Source: DYJB01 sp963777165 (GTDB taxonomy: Bacteria > Chloroflexota > Anaerolineae > Anaerolineales > E44-bin32). From it: a stretch of 64,000 nucleotides of DNA. The stretch lies in NCBI GenBank assembly GCA_963777165.1, contig CAVZPO010000023.1, positions 620,001 to 684,000 on the forward strand, in the 5' to 3' direction. Under the pieces are notes generated by a model. That model was given only the letters and a program-made list of their open reading frames with translations, had not been told where the DNA came from and did no database searches. Shown here one piece after another: positions 18,059 to 27,141 of the stretch (its first letter is position 1; the number at the start of each line of letters is the position of its first letter). Made by a program: the position numbers and the translations under genes.

Positions 18059-18778
18059 CTACCCGAAGTCGAGAAGATCTTGCCCGTGTTGCCGAGGGTC
18101 GCGGTACACGCCTCGCCGACCCTCCGGCAGCATCGACGCCAGGACGCCCATTGCCTGATCGGTCATTCTGCGCAGCATCTCACGATCTGGCTTCACCGTT
18201 TGCTGGACAAATCGGAAGGGCTTACCCACACGGATGCGAACGCCGGGGCCACGCCAGCGAGGCAGAAAAGGCAGAGTGGGGAACCCCGGTGTGCCGTCGA
18301 CTGCCACCGGCAAGATCGGCGCTCCGGTGCGGTGTGCAAGAAACGCGACGCCTTCTTTGCCCGCCTGCAGTGACGGATGGCGCGTACCTTCCGGAGCCAC
18401 GAGCACCACCTCGCCCGCCCGCAGGACTTCCTCGGCGCTGCGCAAGGCCTTGCGATCCATCTCGCCCCGATGCACCGGGATCACCTCCCAGAGCCAGGGG
18501 AAGATGCCGAACACCGGCACCCGATAGACCTCGATTTTGGCCATCGGGACGATGTTCCGCGGCAGCACACCCAAGACCATCACGGGGTCGACCAACGCGA
18601 TGTGGTTGATCATCACGATCGCCGGGCCATCAGATGGGCAGTGGTCGACGCCTTCCACCTCCTCGAGCCGCACCAGGAACCGGAAGGCAATCTGATCGAT
18701 CATCCAACGCAGGACGCGACGCTTGCGCTCCCGTCGCGCGTGGACATATCCGCCTCGCCACTGACTCGTTCCTTGCAT
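18059..18778 (-). CDS. plsC: 1-acyl-sn-glycerol-3-phosphate acyltransferase (PlsC-like)
   Basis: Adds the second acyl chain to make phosphatidic acid at the inner membrane face. Start taken at ATG 18778 (MQGTSQW), giving 239 aa. Motif I appears as NHIALVDPVMVLG (the canonical NHxxxxD), motif III as LVAPEGTRHPSLQ with EGTR, and ILPVAVDGTPGF follows. The conserved order confirms the LPLAT superfamily; the precise acceptor is assumed. It lies downstream of cmk in the same direction, with a 50-base gap. Confidence 0.85.
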   Translation of the reverse strand: MQGTSQWRGGYVHARRERKRRVLRWMIDQIAFRFLVRLEEVEGVDHCPSDGPAIVMINHIALVDPVMVLGVLPRNIVPMAKIEVYRVPVFGIFPWLWEVIPVHRGEMDRKALRSAEEVLRAGEVVLVAPEGTRHPSLQAGKEGVAFLAHRTGAPILPVAVDGTPGFPTLPFLPRWRGPGVRIRVGKPFRFVQQTVKPDREMLRRMTDQAMGVLASMLPEGRRGVYRDPRQHGQDLLDFG

Positions 18779-18828
18779 GGTCGTACTTGCCAAGGCGCCC
18801 CTCACCCTCCCCCGCTCTGCCGGTGCGC

Positions 18829-19524
18829 TCACCGGAGCCGCGCTTCCCCCACGGCGAGCCGCCACACCTCTTCCACAACTTGATCCACATCCATCGACGT
18901 GCTGTCCACGATCCTCGCGTCGAGAGCCGCCTTCAACGGCGCAACCACACGCGTCGAGTCAACTCGGTCGCGCTCGCGCATCGCCCGCAGTACGTCGTCA
19001 TAAGCCCCCACCGCCTCGCCTCGCGCCTCAGCCTCCCGCCACCGTCGCCGGGCCCGCTGCTCGACGCTCGCATCCAGGTAGATCTTCAGCTCGGCCTCCG
19101 GGAGCACCACGGTCCCGATGTCTCGACCGACCATCACCACACGACCCCGCAGGCCGATCTCACGCTGTCGGGCGGACATCGCTCGCCGCACGCCGGCGTA
19201 CATTGAGACGCGTGACACGTTGGCGTCAACCGGCGGGGAGCGCAGCGCCCAGGTGACATCCTCCCCGTCGAGCAGGACGTCGTACTGCCTGCCATCCTCC
19301 ACCGAGGGAGGGCGCACATCGATCGCCAAAGCCTGCGCCAAGGCTTCGACCGCGGCCTGTTCGTCAACCGAGACGCCACGCTGCAGGCAAGCCAGCGTCG
19401 CCGCGCGGTACATCACGCCGGTGTCGAAGTACAAGTACCCCAGTCGCTGCGCCAGCCGCTGCGCGACGGTCGACTTTCCTGATCCGGCCGGGCCGTCGAT
19501 GGCGATGATGCCCGCCAACTCCAC
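18829..19524 (-). CDS. cmk: Cytidylate kinase
   Basis: Phosphorylates CMP/dCMP. 231 aa from a GTG at 19524 with GGAGG 9 bases upstream. P-loop IAIDGPAGSGKSTVAQRLAQ at residues 7-26; YFDTGVMYRAATL, VVMVGRDIGTVVLP (the CMP-binding RDIGT) and RRRWREAEARG are diagnostic. Only four bases separate it from the upstream membrane-protein gene, so it rides in the glycosyltransferase operon, possibly because CMP recycling follows sugar or lipid use, though this is inference. Confidence 0.93.
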   Translation of the reverse strand: MELAGIIAIDGPAGSGKSTVAQRLAQRLGYLYFDTGVMYRAATLACLQRGVSVDEQAAVEALAQALAIDVRPPSVEDGRQYDVLLDGEDVTWALRSPPVDANVSRVSMYAGVRRAMSARQREIGLRGRVVMVGRDIGTVVLPEAELKIYLDASVEQRARRRWREAEARGEAVGAYDDVLRAMRERDRVDSTRVVAPLKAALDARIVDSTSMDVDQVVEEVWRLAVGEARLR

Positions 19525-19528
19525 GCTT

Positions 19529-21304
19529 TCAGCCTCCCGACTCGGCGGGCGCCGGCTGGGCCGGGAAATCGCCGAAGCTGGCCACATCGGCGCGCACCAG
19601 GAGCAGCCACTGCTCCGACAACGCGGGCGCCTCCCGCAGCACCATCCAGCGCAGAAGTCCCGAGGGCAGCACCCCGCTCCAGGCCTTACGCTCGACGATC
19701 GAGAATGTCTGCCCGATGTAATCGGCCGCCAGAGGGCGATCCTGGCCATCGATCAGGCGCAAGATCACCTTCGGTTGGTCGCTGGCCAAGGCCCCCTCGG
19801 CGACATCCAACGGAAATCCGCGCAATGTCCACGCCAGCACAGGACTCGCCCTGGATTCCAGACGCAACGCCAGCGCGTCGGGCCAGCCGGTCTGGCTCAT
19901 CGAGACGCCATGGGCAGTTACGAGCAGCAGTTCCACCTCGGCCGTTGCCGCCTGCGGTCGCCACAACTCGCGCGAAGTCGCCGCCAGCGCTCCGTAGTTC
20001 AAGCTCCAACTCGCAGACACCGTCCCCGCCGCCAGCAACCCCAAAGCCACCAGTCGAACGGCGTCTCCCGCCAATGGCCACGACCAGCCCAGCCCGAACA
20101 GGACCGTGATGACCAATCCCAGTGCCAGCGCGCCGATTGCCAGGCCGAGCTCCAGAGACGGGTCGAATTCGGGCCCTCGGCCGATCCCCCGGGCGTAACC
20201 CTCCAGCTGCAGGTAGGCGAACACCGCCAGCAGAAGCAGGATCCCACCCAGGATTGCCAGGATCGGCTTGTGCTCCGCGATCGCCAACCGCTCAACGACG
20301 TCTTCCACCGCCTGGCCCGCCAGCAAGGCCAACGGGATCACGCTCCACGCCAGATCGGCTGCCGAACGGCTCGGGTAGATCAAAGCCACGAGAAGCGCGC
20401 CCAACGCCCACGTCGTCAAGCCGGGGTTGAGGCTCCGCCGTGAGCGCAGCATGACGGCGGCATACACGCCCCCCACGAGCACCAGCGGCTCGTAGATGGC
20501 CAGGCCCGCCAACGCAGTGCCAATCCCGAGGTCCCCGGGGCGGGTCCAGCCCTGAAGCCATGCACCCAGCGAGGCGGCCAAACCGGCAAGCCCGTCGGGG
20601 CGCGTGCCAACCGCGGTGGCGATCGCCAACAGAAGCCCCGCGAACATGATCAACTCGCGCCGGGCTGACCACGGCAGCGATCGCAGTTCGGACCAGGTGG
20701 GATCTGCCCCGCGGAACAGGGCTTTGTGCACGACAGCTCCAACGGCGAGGCCAAGCAGCCCGGTCAGCGCCGACGGCCCCGAAGCGAGCGCCAAGGCCAA
20801 CAGACCGGCCACCCAGGCAGCCCGCGTTTTCGGCGACAGGTCCTCCCGCCCGAGAACGGCCCAGCCTAGTCCCAGGCCCGCGAGTGCCAGCGCTCCGCCG
20901 CCTGCCGTCCGTGAAATCATCACCAGCGTCGGCGACAAACCGAGGAGCATCACCGCCAGGAGGGCTGCTGATCGCCCGATGCGGCGTCGCAGCACGAGTG
21001 GGAGACAAAGCAGGGCGATGCCTGCGGCGGCCGGGACCGTCCTCGCCAGACGATCGCTCGAACCGAAGGCGGTGAAGAGCAGTGCAGTCGTCGAGGCGTA
21101 GGCGGGCTCGAGCGGCGGCCCAGAGGACGGGTCGAGCGCGGAGGCGTCGGCGGTCGTCCGTGCGGCGTCCAGTGCGGCGACGGCTTCCGCCGGCGCCAAC
21201 GGAGGCCAGGAAAGGCGCGTCACTCGCATCCCGATTGCGGCAACGAACAGGATGCCGAGAACCAGGCTCTCCAATGAGACGGTTCGATCCGAGCGGTCCT
21301 TCAT
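19529..21304 (-). CDS. GT-C-fold membrane glycosyltransferase-like protein (TIGR03663/Agl23-like)
   Basis: 591 aa, about 11-13 hydrophobic helices then a soluble C-terminal domain from about residue 450. The ATG at 21304 overlaps the upstream YYY gene stop (ATGA). After the first helix comes SWPPLAPAEAVAALDAARTT, where the GT-C family has its acidic catalytic pair. TRLARTVPAA- and VMISRTAGG-like arginines in the loops fit polyprenyl-phosphate-sugar enzymes. In archaea and Chloroflexi this type is a regular neighbour of YYY proteins. The acceptor and sugar are unknown; family placement is by overall architecture, so moderate certainty. Confidence 0.6.
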   Translation of the reverse strand: MKDRSDRTVSLESLVLGILFVAAIGMRVTRLSWPPLAPAEAVAALDAARTTADASALDPSSGPPLEPAYASTTALLFTAFGSSDRLARTVPAAAGIALLCLPLVLRRRIGRSAALLAVMLLGLSPTLVMISRTAGGGALALAGLGLGWAVLGREDLSPKTRAAWVAGLLALALASGPSALTGLLGLAVGAVVHKALFRGADPTWSELRSLPWSARRELIMFAGLLLAIATAVGTRPDGLAGLAASLGAWLQGWTRPGDLGIGTALAGLAIYEPLVLVGGVYAAVMLRSRRSLNPGLTTWALGALLVALIYPSRSAADLAWSVIPLALLAGQAVEDVVERLAIAEHKPILAILGGILLLLAVFAYLQLEGYARGIGRGPEFDPSLELGLAIGALALGLVITVLFGLGWSWPLAGDAVRLVALGLLAAGTVSASWSLNYGALAATSRELWRPQAATAEVELLLVTAHGVSMSQTGWPDALALRLESRASPVLAWTLRGFPLDVAEGALASDQPKVILRLIDGQDRPLAADYIGQTFSIVERKAWSGVLPSGLLRWMVLREAPALSEQWLLLVRADVASFGDFPAQPAPAESGG

Positions 21305-23943
21305 GGCACAAGCGCCTCCGGCCGGGCGTAGATCACGACCTCGCCGTTGCGGTAGATCTCCTTCAGGAACATGGCGAACTTCGTGAGGGCCAACGGTCGA
21401 TACGTTGAGGCCTCCAGCGGGCCGACGTACACGTAGTCGATCGCATAGCGATCCATGATCGCCTGGGCTTCGATCCAGTCCCGGGTCATGTACAACGTGG
21501 AAAGGTCCTGTACCCGTGTCCCCTGCTCCGTCCAACTCCCGCGCCATTGCCATTCATGGAAATCCCACCCCAGGACCGAGGTCAGACCGGTGTGCGTGGC
21601 GATGCGCCCGAACCCCGAGTAGCTGCTCCCGGTGCGCGCCGCTTCTGCGACAACTCCTCGCGGGAGCGTGGAGTTGATCCATTGGATGGCGGCCGAGTCG
21701 TCCTGCGCGTCTCGCGCCAGGTGCGCCGCGCCGTCGAGGGTCCAGCCGTTTGCCGGTGAGAGGCCATCGCTGATCGTCCACGTGGCGAGGAGCGGATAAG
21801 TCAGCCCGAGCACCAGCGGCAACAGGGCCAGCGTGCGCAGCGCTCCTCCCAGGGAAGGACGCCGCGGCCAGATTTCGGTGGCGGCGTAGGCCGCCGCCAC
21901 CCCCCACAGGATCCAGGCGGCGAAGTAGAACTTGAAGATCGTGTTCATCCGGTCGCCGAAACCGTCGCGCAGGTAGCCGAACTCCGGCGCCAGCGTCAGC
22001 AATGCGGCGACCCCCACCAGCAGCGCGATGAAGGGGCGTAGGTCCGTCCCAGGCTCGGTTCGCTGATTCGCGCCACGTCGAATCTGGGCGAGCAAGATGG
22101 CCGCCAGGGCGAAAAGCCCTCCAAGCCCCAGGGCGGTCCACGAGCGGGTCAGACGGCGTTCAGCGATTCCCGCCAGCGCCTGACGCCAGGAATCGGCTCC
22201 CGCCTTGGACAGGAACAGATCGATCAGTGTCGGGTCGGCCGCCGCCAGGAGGCCGGCTAGAAGCCAGGACAGGACGAAAAGCCCCAGCGGGATTCCCAGC
22301 CCAAGGAGCACGAGCGCACGGGTGTCCGTGCGCTTCCATCCGCCACGCACGGACCCGATCAGCCAGACCAGGATCGGCAGCAACGAGGCCGCGAACATCA
22401 CTCCGAATTGCGAAAGCCTCGTCGGGAAGGAGAGGTTCGGCAAGACGCCGCCCAATTGGGAGCGGAAGCTCGGATACCAGGGTAGATACATCAGCCCTGC
22501 ACCGATCCCGATGGAGATCGCCGTGACGATCACCAACCGAAGGCCGGACCAAGCCGTTTCGGTCCGGCTATTCCACCACACCACACCCAACAAGAGCACC
22601 AAGTAGATCGGGAGGTCCCAGGTATTGAGAAACGCCAGCGCTCCGAAGGCGAAGGCGGCGAACCAGAACTCCTGCAGGCTGACGAGCACCGGGAGGGCGC
22701 CGAGGACAACGTACACGAACACGAGCAGCAGCCCACTCCCCACCCCCGCCAGGATTCCCCATCGCAACCCGGCGGCGATGACCCCGGCCATAGGCGATTG
22801 TGCTGCCAGCGCCATCGCTGCCTCGGCCGCCCCAACCCCCACCCCCAGCACGACCGCACCCCAGAGAGCAGTCCCGATTGGTGGGAAGCTCAGGCGCGGT
22901 CGAACCATCGGCGCCGGGGCACGGCGCCCGGACAGGTAGACCTGGAGTGCGAGGGCAACCGCGAGCAGCACAAATGGCAGCGCCAACAGATGCGGATGGT
23001 TGTCGGCCAGCAGGAACGAGAAGAACGGGAACTCGTCGATGACCTCGACCTTCACGCCGGCCAAGTTTGCATCATGGATCACGCGTGACCCCCGCCACCA
23101 CCACAAGTAACGCGAGGGCATGAAGCTGATCGCGCCCGCCGGTGGCTCAGCGAGGTCGAGAATATCGAGCCAGGTCCAGAAACGCGAAGTCAGACTGCCA
23201 TCGGGGAGGGTCCGCCAGAAGAGTCGCAGTGAGTGCATCACCTCAAGGAATCCCTGAAGGTTTCCCGCGATGACCACGAACAGCGGCCCCAGGAACGCCG
23301 GAAAGAGGCGCAGGCGCCCATCCCGTATGGACAGCAGGTTCACCAGCAGCGAGTAACAGCCGCTGATCGCCAGGGCGAACCACAGGGCATTCCCAAGGTT
23401 GAAAGCGATCGACCCCGGCAAAGCTGTCAGCCGGGCGAGATGGCCCAGCAGAATGTATCCGAAGTAGTAGTACGAGATCCCGTAGCCGGACAGCCAGGGA
23501 TCTGCCGGTGGGAAGGTAGGCGAGCGGAGGATGGAGTTCAGAAACGCCAGCTCCATCGGCTTCTCCGTCGCCACGATATCCGGGTTACTGGCGCGGACGA
23601 TCGCCCAGGTGACGAAGGCGGCGAAGAACAGGCCTTCGCCGGCCGCTACCAATTTCCAGCGCTCCCGGATCCAGGCGCCGATCTCGCGCCATCGGCCTCT
23701 GCCTGCCCAAAGGCTCGCAGCGGCGAGGGCCAGCACCGCGGCGACCGACCCGCCCAGCCCGTTCCTCCACAGACCGATCGATGATCCCAACCACAGCGCG
23801 TAGCCGCTGGCCAGGATCCCGAGGGCGCGCGCGAACCCGATCCCGCGATCGGGCAGGCGCGTGAAGAGCCTCCAGCCAACAGGGACGGCCAGCGCGCCCA
23901 ACCCGGTGACAACCAGCCACCAGCCGAGGATCTGTCCGATCAC
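21301..23943 (-). CDS. DUF2298 'YYY' membrane protein
   Basis: 880 aa with some 20 predicted helices. Starts at GTG 23943, overlapping the previous stop (GTGA). Signature features: NPDIVATEKPMELAFLNSIL, DPWLSGYGISYYYFGYILLG with the triple Tyr that names the family, EVIDEFPFFSFLLADNHPHL and RMNTIFKFYFAAWILWG. The soluble end resembles that of the neighbouring YYY/PMT proteins (WDFHEWQWRGSW, DWIEAQAIMDRYAIDYVYVG). These conserved acidic and His residues face the outside in models of related GT-C enzymes. Biochemical activity of the family is not established; a lipid-linked sugar reaction is inferred from neighbours. Confidence 0.8.
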   Translation of the reverse strand: MIGQILGWWLVVTGLGALAVPVGWRLFTRLPDRGIGFARALGILASGYALWLGSSIGLWRNGLGGSVAAVLALAAASLWAGRGRWREIGAWIRERWKLVAAGEGLFFAAFVTWAIVRASNPDIVATEKPMELAFLNSILRSPTFPPADPWLSGYGISYYYFGYILLGHLARLTALPGSIAFNLGNALWFALAISGCYSLLVNLLSIRDGRLRLFPAFLGPLFVVIAGNLQGFLEVMHSLRLFWRTLPDGSLTSRFWTWLDILDLAEPPAGAISFMPSRYLWWWRGSRVIHDANLAGVKVEVIDEFPFFSFLLADNHPHLLALPFVLLAVALALQVYLSGRRAPAPMVRPRLSFPPIGTALWGAVVLGVGVGAAEAAMALAAQSPMAGVIAAGLRWGILAGVGSGLLLVFVYVVLGALPVLVSLQEFWFAAFAFGALAFLNTWDLPIYLVLLLGVVWWNSRTETAWSGLRLVIVTAISIGIGAGLMYLPWYPSFRSQLGGVLPNLSFPTRLSQFGVMFAASLLPILVWLIGSVRGGWKRTDTRALVLLGLGIPLGLFVLSWLLAGLLAAADPTLIDLFLSKAGADSWRQALAGIAERRLTRSWTALGLGGLFALAAILLAQIRRGANQRTEPGTDLRPFIALLVGVAALLTLAPEFGYLRDGFGDRMNTIFKFYFAAWILWGVAAAYAATEIWPRRPSLGGALRTLALLPLVLGLTYPLLATWTISDGLSPANGWTLDGAAHLARDAQDDSAAIQWINSTLPRGVVAEAARTGSSYSGFGRIATHTGLTSVLGWDFHEWQWRGSWTEQGTRVQDLSTLYMTRDWIEAQAIMDRYAIDYVYVGPLEASTYRPLALTKFAMFLKEIYRNGEVVIYARPEALVP

Positions 23944-26900
23944 CGAACGACCTCGTAGATCGTCGTGCCTCCGTCCCGGTAGACGGCGGTCAGACGGCCC
24001 TGCTGCACCATGAGTGGGAACTTCTCCAGCCCGTGGGTCGGGCAGGCCAGTGCCGAGTCGGGTGCCGAAGGATCGATGGCAGCACAGTCGCCGGCGGGTA
24101 CGTCTGGATTAGGCATGCCCATCGGCCAGCCGGCCAGATCGCACAATACTTGCGAGCCATCCAAGGAGGGGAGGCATGGCCGGATCGTCTCGAAGTAGAT
24201 CCGTTCGAGCTCCCCGACTATGACGTAGCTCACCTCATACCGTTCGAGGAAGTCCATGGCCTCCTCGTTCGACCGCGTCAAATAGAAGTCATTGATCGCC
24301 AGCGCCCGCTCGGTCACCACCTGATCGCCCCCCACGGCGCGCTGCTGCCGTTGGTGCCAGTTCCAGCCCAGGACGCCCGGCAGTCCGGTGTAGATCGTGA
24401 AGCGCGAACCCCAGCGGTACTCCGGCGTGTTGGCCTCGACGATCACCGGAGATCCCTGGACATGATCCTGCAGCCACAAGATGGCGCGGTAGTCCTCCTG
24501 GAGGCTGACCTCGCGCCCGAGATCGGAGTACGTTGGGAACTGCATGAAGCTCATGCCATCCAGCCGGTGTGGCGCCTCGGTCGCCCACCGGTCCCGAACC
24601 TTGGCCGGCGCGGCCACCAGTGGGTAGAGCGCGGCACCCCCAACGACGAATGCTAGCCCGGCGAGCCAAAACCTTCGCCATCCTGGCGACCAGCCGGCGA
24701 GGTCCGCCACGAGCCAGGCCAACGCCGCACCACCGACGACGGACAGGATTTCCCAGACCTGCAGGTAGAACTTGAAGACGGTGTTCATGCGGCTGATGTC
24801 GCCGACCGCTACCACGACTTCGACCAGCAGGGTCAGTGCGATCGCCGCTGCCGCCAGGGTGAGCACGATCCGGCGCTCGACGGGCTGTTCTCGCCGAAAG
24901 AAGATCAGGGCCACCCATACGAGCAGCGGCACGGCAAGCGGTGCAATCGCCAACCCGGCATTCGCCATCGCCACCGTGGCCCCGACCACCAGGAGAACCG
25001 CCACGGCGATGACCCCGGTGTGCGGCCGGAGTTCGGGCGAGTGCTGAGAGCGGCGTATGCGCCATCCACTCGCGCGTCTCCCACGCCAGCCACGACACGA
25101 GCACAAACAGGAACAGCCCGTGCACAACGAGGTAGGCACTCAACGGCGTGTGTGATCCGCGCCAGAGCTCCACCGAGCCATACCCGGCGCCGTACCAGAC
25201 GTGGAAGGGGAGATACACCACATACGCCAGCCCCAGGAGTACGGCGGGGGCGGCGACGGCCTCGATCACTGCGCGCAGCGACAGCCGCCGCGCATACACC
25301 CAGCCGCCGGCGGCGGCAGCTAATGCTCCGAGCCCCCAGTAGGTCGGGTAGTCCCCCAGGTTCGTAGGGTACAGCGCGCCCAGGGCCAACGCGCCCAGGA
25401 ACAGACTGCCCATGATCTGTGCCGGCGCGCGCGGTTTGCGCGCATCCGCCCACAGGAGCCACGAGACCATCCACGCCAGCGCGAGCGTCGTCAGCAATCG
25501 GCTGATCATGTGGGCGTGCAGGTCGGCGTACAGAAAGGTGAAGAACGGGAACTCGGTGATCGGACCGGCTTCCCCGTTTTCCGGCGGAATCGCCCGGCTC
25601 GGGTTCCAGTACCACTGATCCATGGGGTACGGCATGCTGTCCTGCAGCGTCAGGTAGCGGCCGGCCCCCTGCACCGCATGCCACGCACCGACCAGCAGCT
25701 TCCCGGAGTCCTCCCCCGCCGGGGTCCCAAGGCGCTTGAGACCCTCGTAGTACATCTGGACTGTGCCGAGATTCCCAAGCAAGACAAGGGCCAGCGCCGC
25801 CGCCACACCGGCCAGCCGCGGGTTCAGTCGCCTTCCCTCGACGCGATGGTCCGCAGCGTGCGCTACCAGGTTGTAGGCCAGGCTGTAGCCGGCCAGCCCG
25901 AGCATCGAGAAGATGGTCGGGATCGCCAGGTTGTAGGCCGCCGTCGGGATGATGCCGAGCAGCTTGATCGGAACCGCGATCAGCACGAATCCATAGTAGT
26001 AGTAGTTGATCATCCCGCCCGCAAGCCATGGATCGTACGGCGGGAAGGAAGTGCTCTTGAGGACCGCCGTGAGGTACGACAGGTCCATCGGTTTCTCGCC
26101 GCCCTTGGCCGGGTGCCACAGATCGGGGTTGCCCAGACGGATGGCGAGATCGAGGACAAATAGCGCCAGCGCGAACAGCTCGACCCAGGCAATCTCCCGC
26201 CGTCGCTCGCGCAGGAAGGCAATCAGGGACTTGCGATCCAGCCACGCCGCCAGGGCAGACGCCAGCGCCAGGACAAGCAGGACGACGAGGATCAGACCGC
26301 GGGTGAAGGGAACGCGCAGGCTGCTCAGCACCCAACTCGTCCAGGCCACGATCACCAGCCCGACGATTCGCGCCAGCGGGTAGCCGCCATCGCGCATGCC
26401 GGGCAGGAGCAGACGGGCAAGCGGGAAGGCCGCCCACCCGATCAGCCCCACCAGCAGCCACCAGGCCATCGTGCCCAATACGTCGGAGCGATTGAGCAAG
26501 GCATCGCGGTCGAAGAGCTCAGACCACGTACCGCCAGCGCGTTGTTCCGCCAGGCGGTCGGCGGGCAGCATCAGGTCCGGCGTCTTCACCGGCTTGTCGC
26601 TCGGCAGCAGGTGCTCGACGCGGCTCAGATCCACCGCCATGAGCCGGGCGCGGAGGCTATCGGCGGAGTAGGCGGCTGTCCGGGCGAAGATCAGCACCTT
26701 CGGATGATCGTAGACGGTGAATGCCTCTTCGGCGTATTGATCGTTGAACGAGAACGGCCCTAGTCGCGGGTCGTTTTGGAAGACGGCGATCAAGTCGTAC
26801 CCCAGCTCGCCGTGGACTTCTCCCGGCTGAGCGCGGGCCATGCAATCCGAAATGCTGCGCGGCGCCTGACACCCGAGTAAAGCCCGGTAGTAGGTTTCGG

Positions 26901-27141
26901 AAAGCGGATAGCGCTGGCTGACTCTCGGCACCGTCCCGTACTGACGGTTGGAGGTGATCGCCAGGACATCCGCTTGAGTGAGCGTTTCGACAATGCGTTC
27001 AAGCTTGTCCGAGACGCCATTGCGGTTGTCGTCCTGATCGTCCTGCCAGTACATCTCCTGATTGACGCCGGTGTAGCGCCCGCCAATATCCAGGCCGCCT
27101 GCAAGCCTGAGCGGCAGGCCGTCATCCCAGGTCGAACTCAC
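23940..27141 (-). CDS. DUF2298 'YYY' domain, C-terminal part of a PMT-YYY fusion, frameshifted
   Basis: The frame opens with GTG at 27141 but there is no ribosome-binding site and the sequence begins with STWDDGLPLRLAGG, an internal segment. It therefore appears to be the continuation of the upstream PMT-like gene. It contains EKPMDLSYL, DPWLAGGMINYYYYGFVL, ITEFPFFTFLYADLHAHM and SRMNTVFKFYLQVWEI, matching the first YYY protein. A second break lies near 25040-25043, after WETREWMAHTPLSA; removing one base joins it to SPELRPHTGVIAVAVLLVV. The C-terminal soluble region (EANTPEYRWGSRFTIYTGLP) follows. Likely one 1,777-aa protein with 27122-29275. Confidence 0.75.
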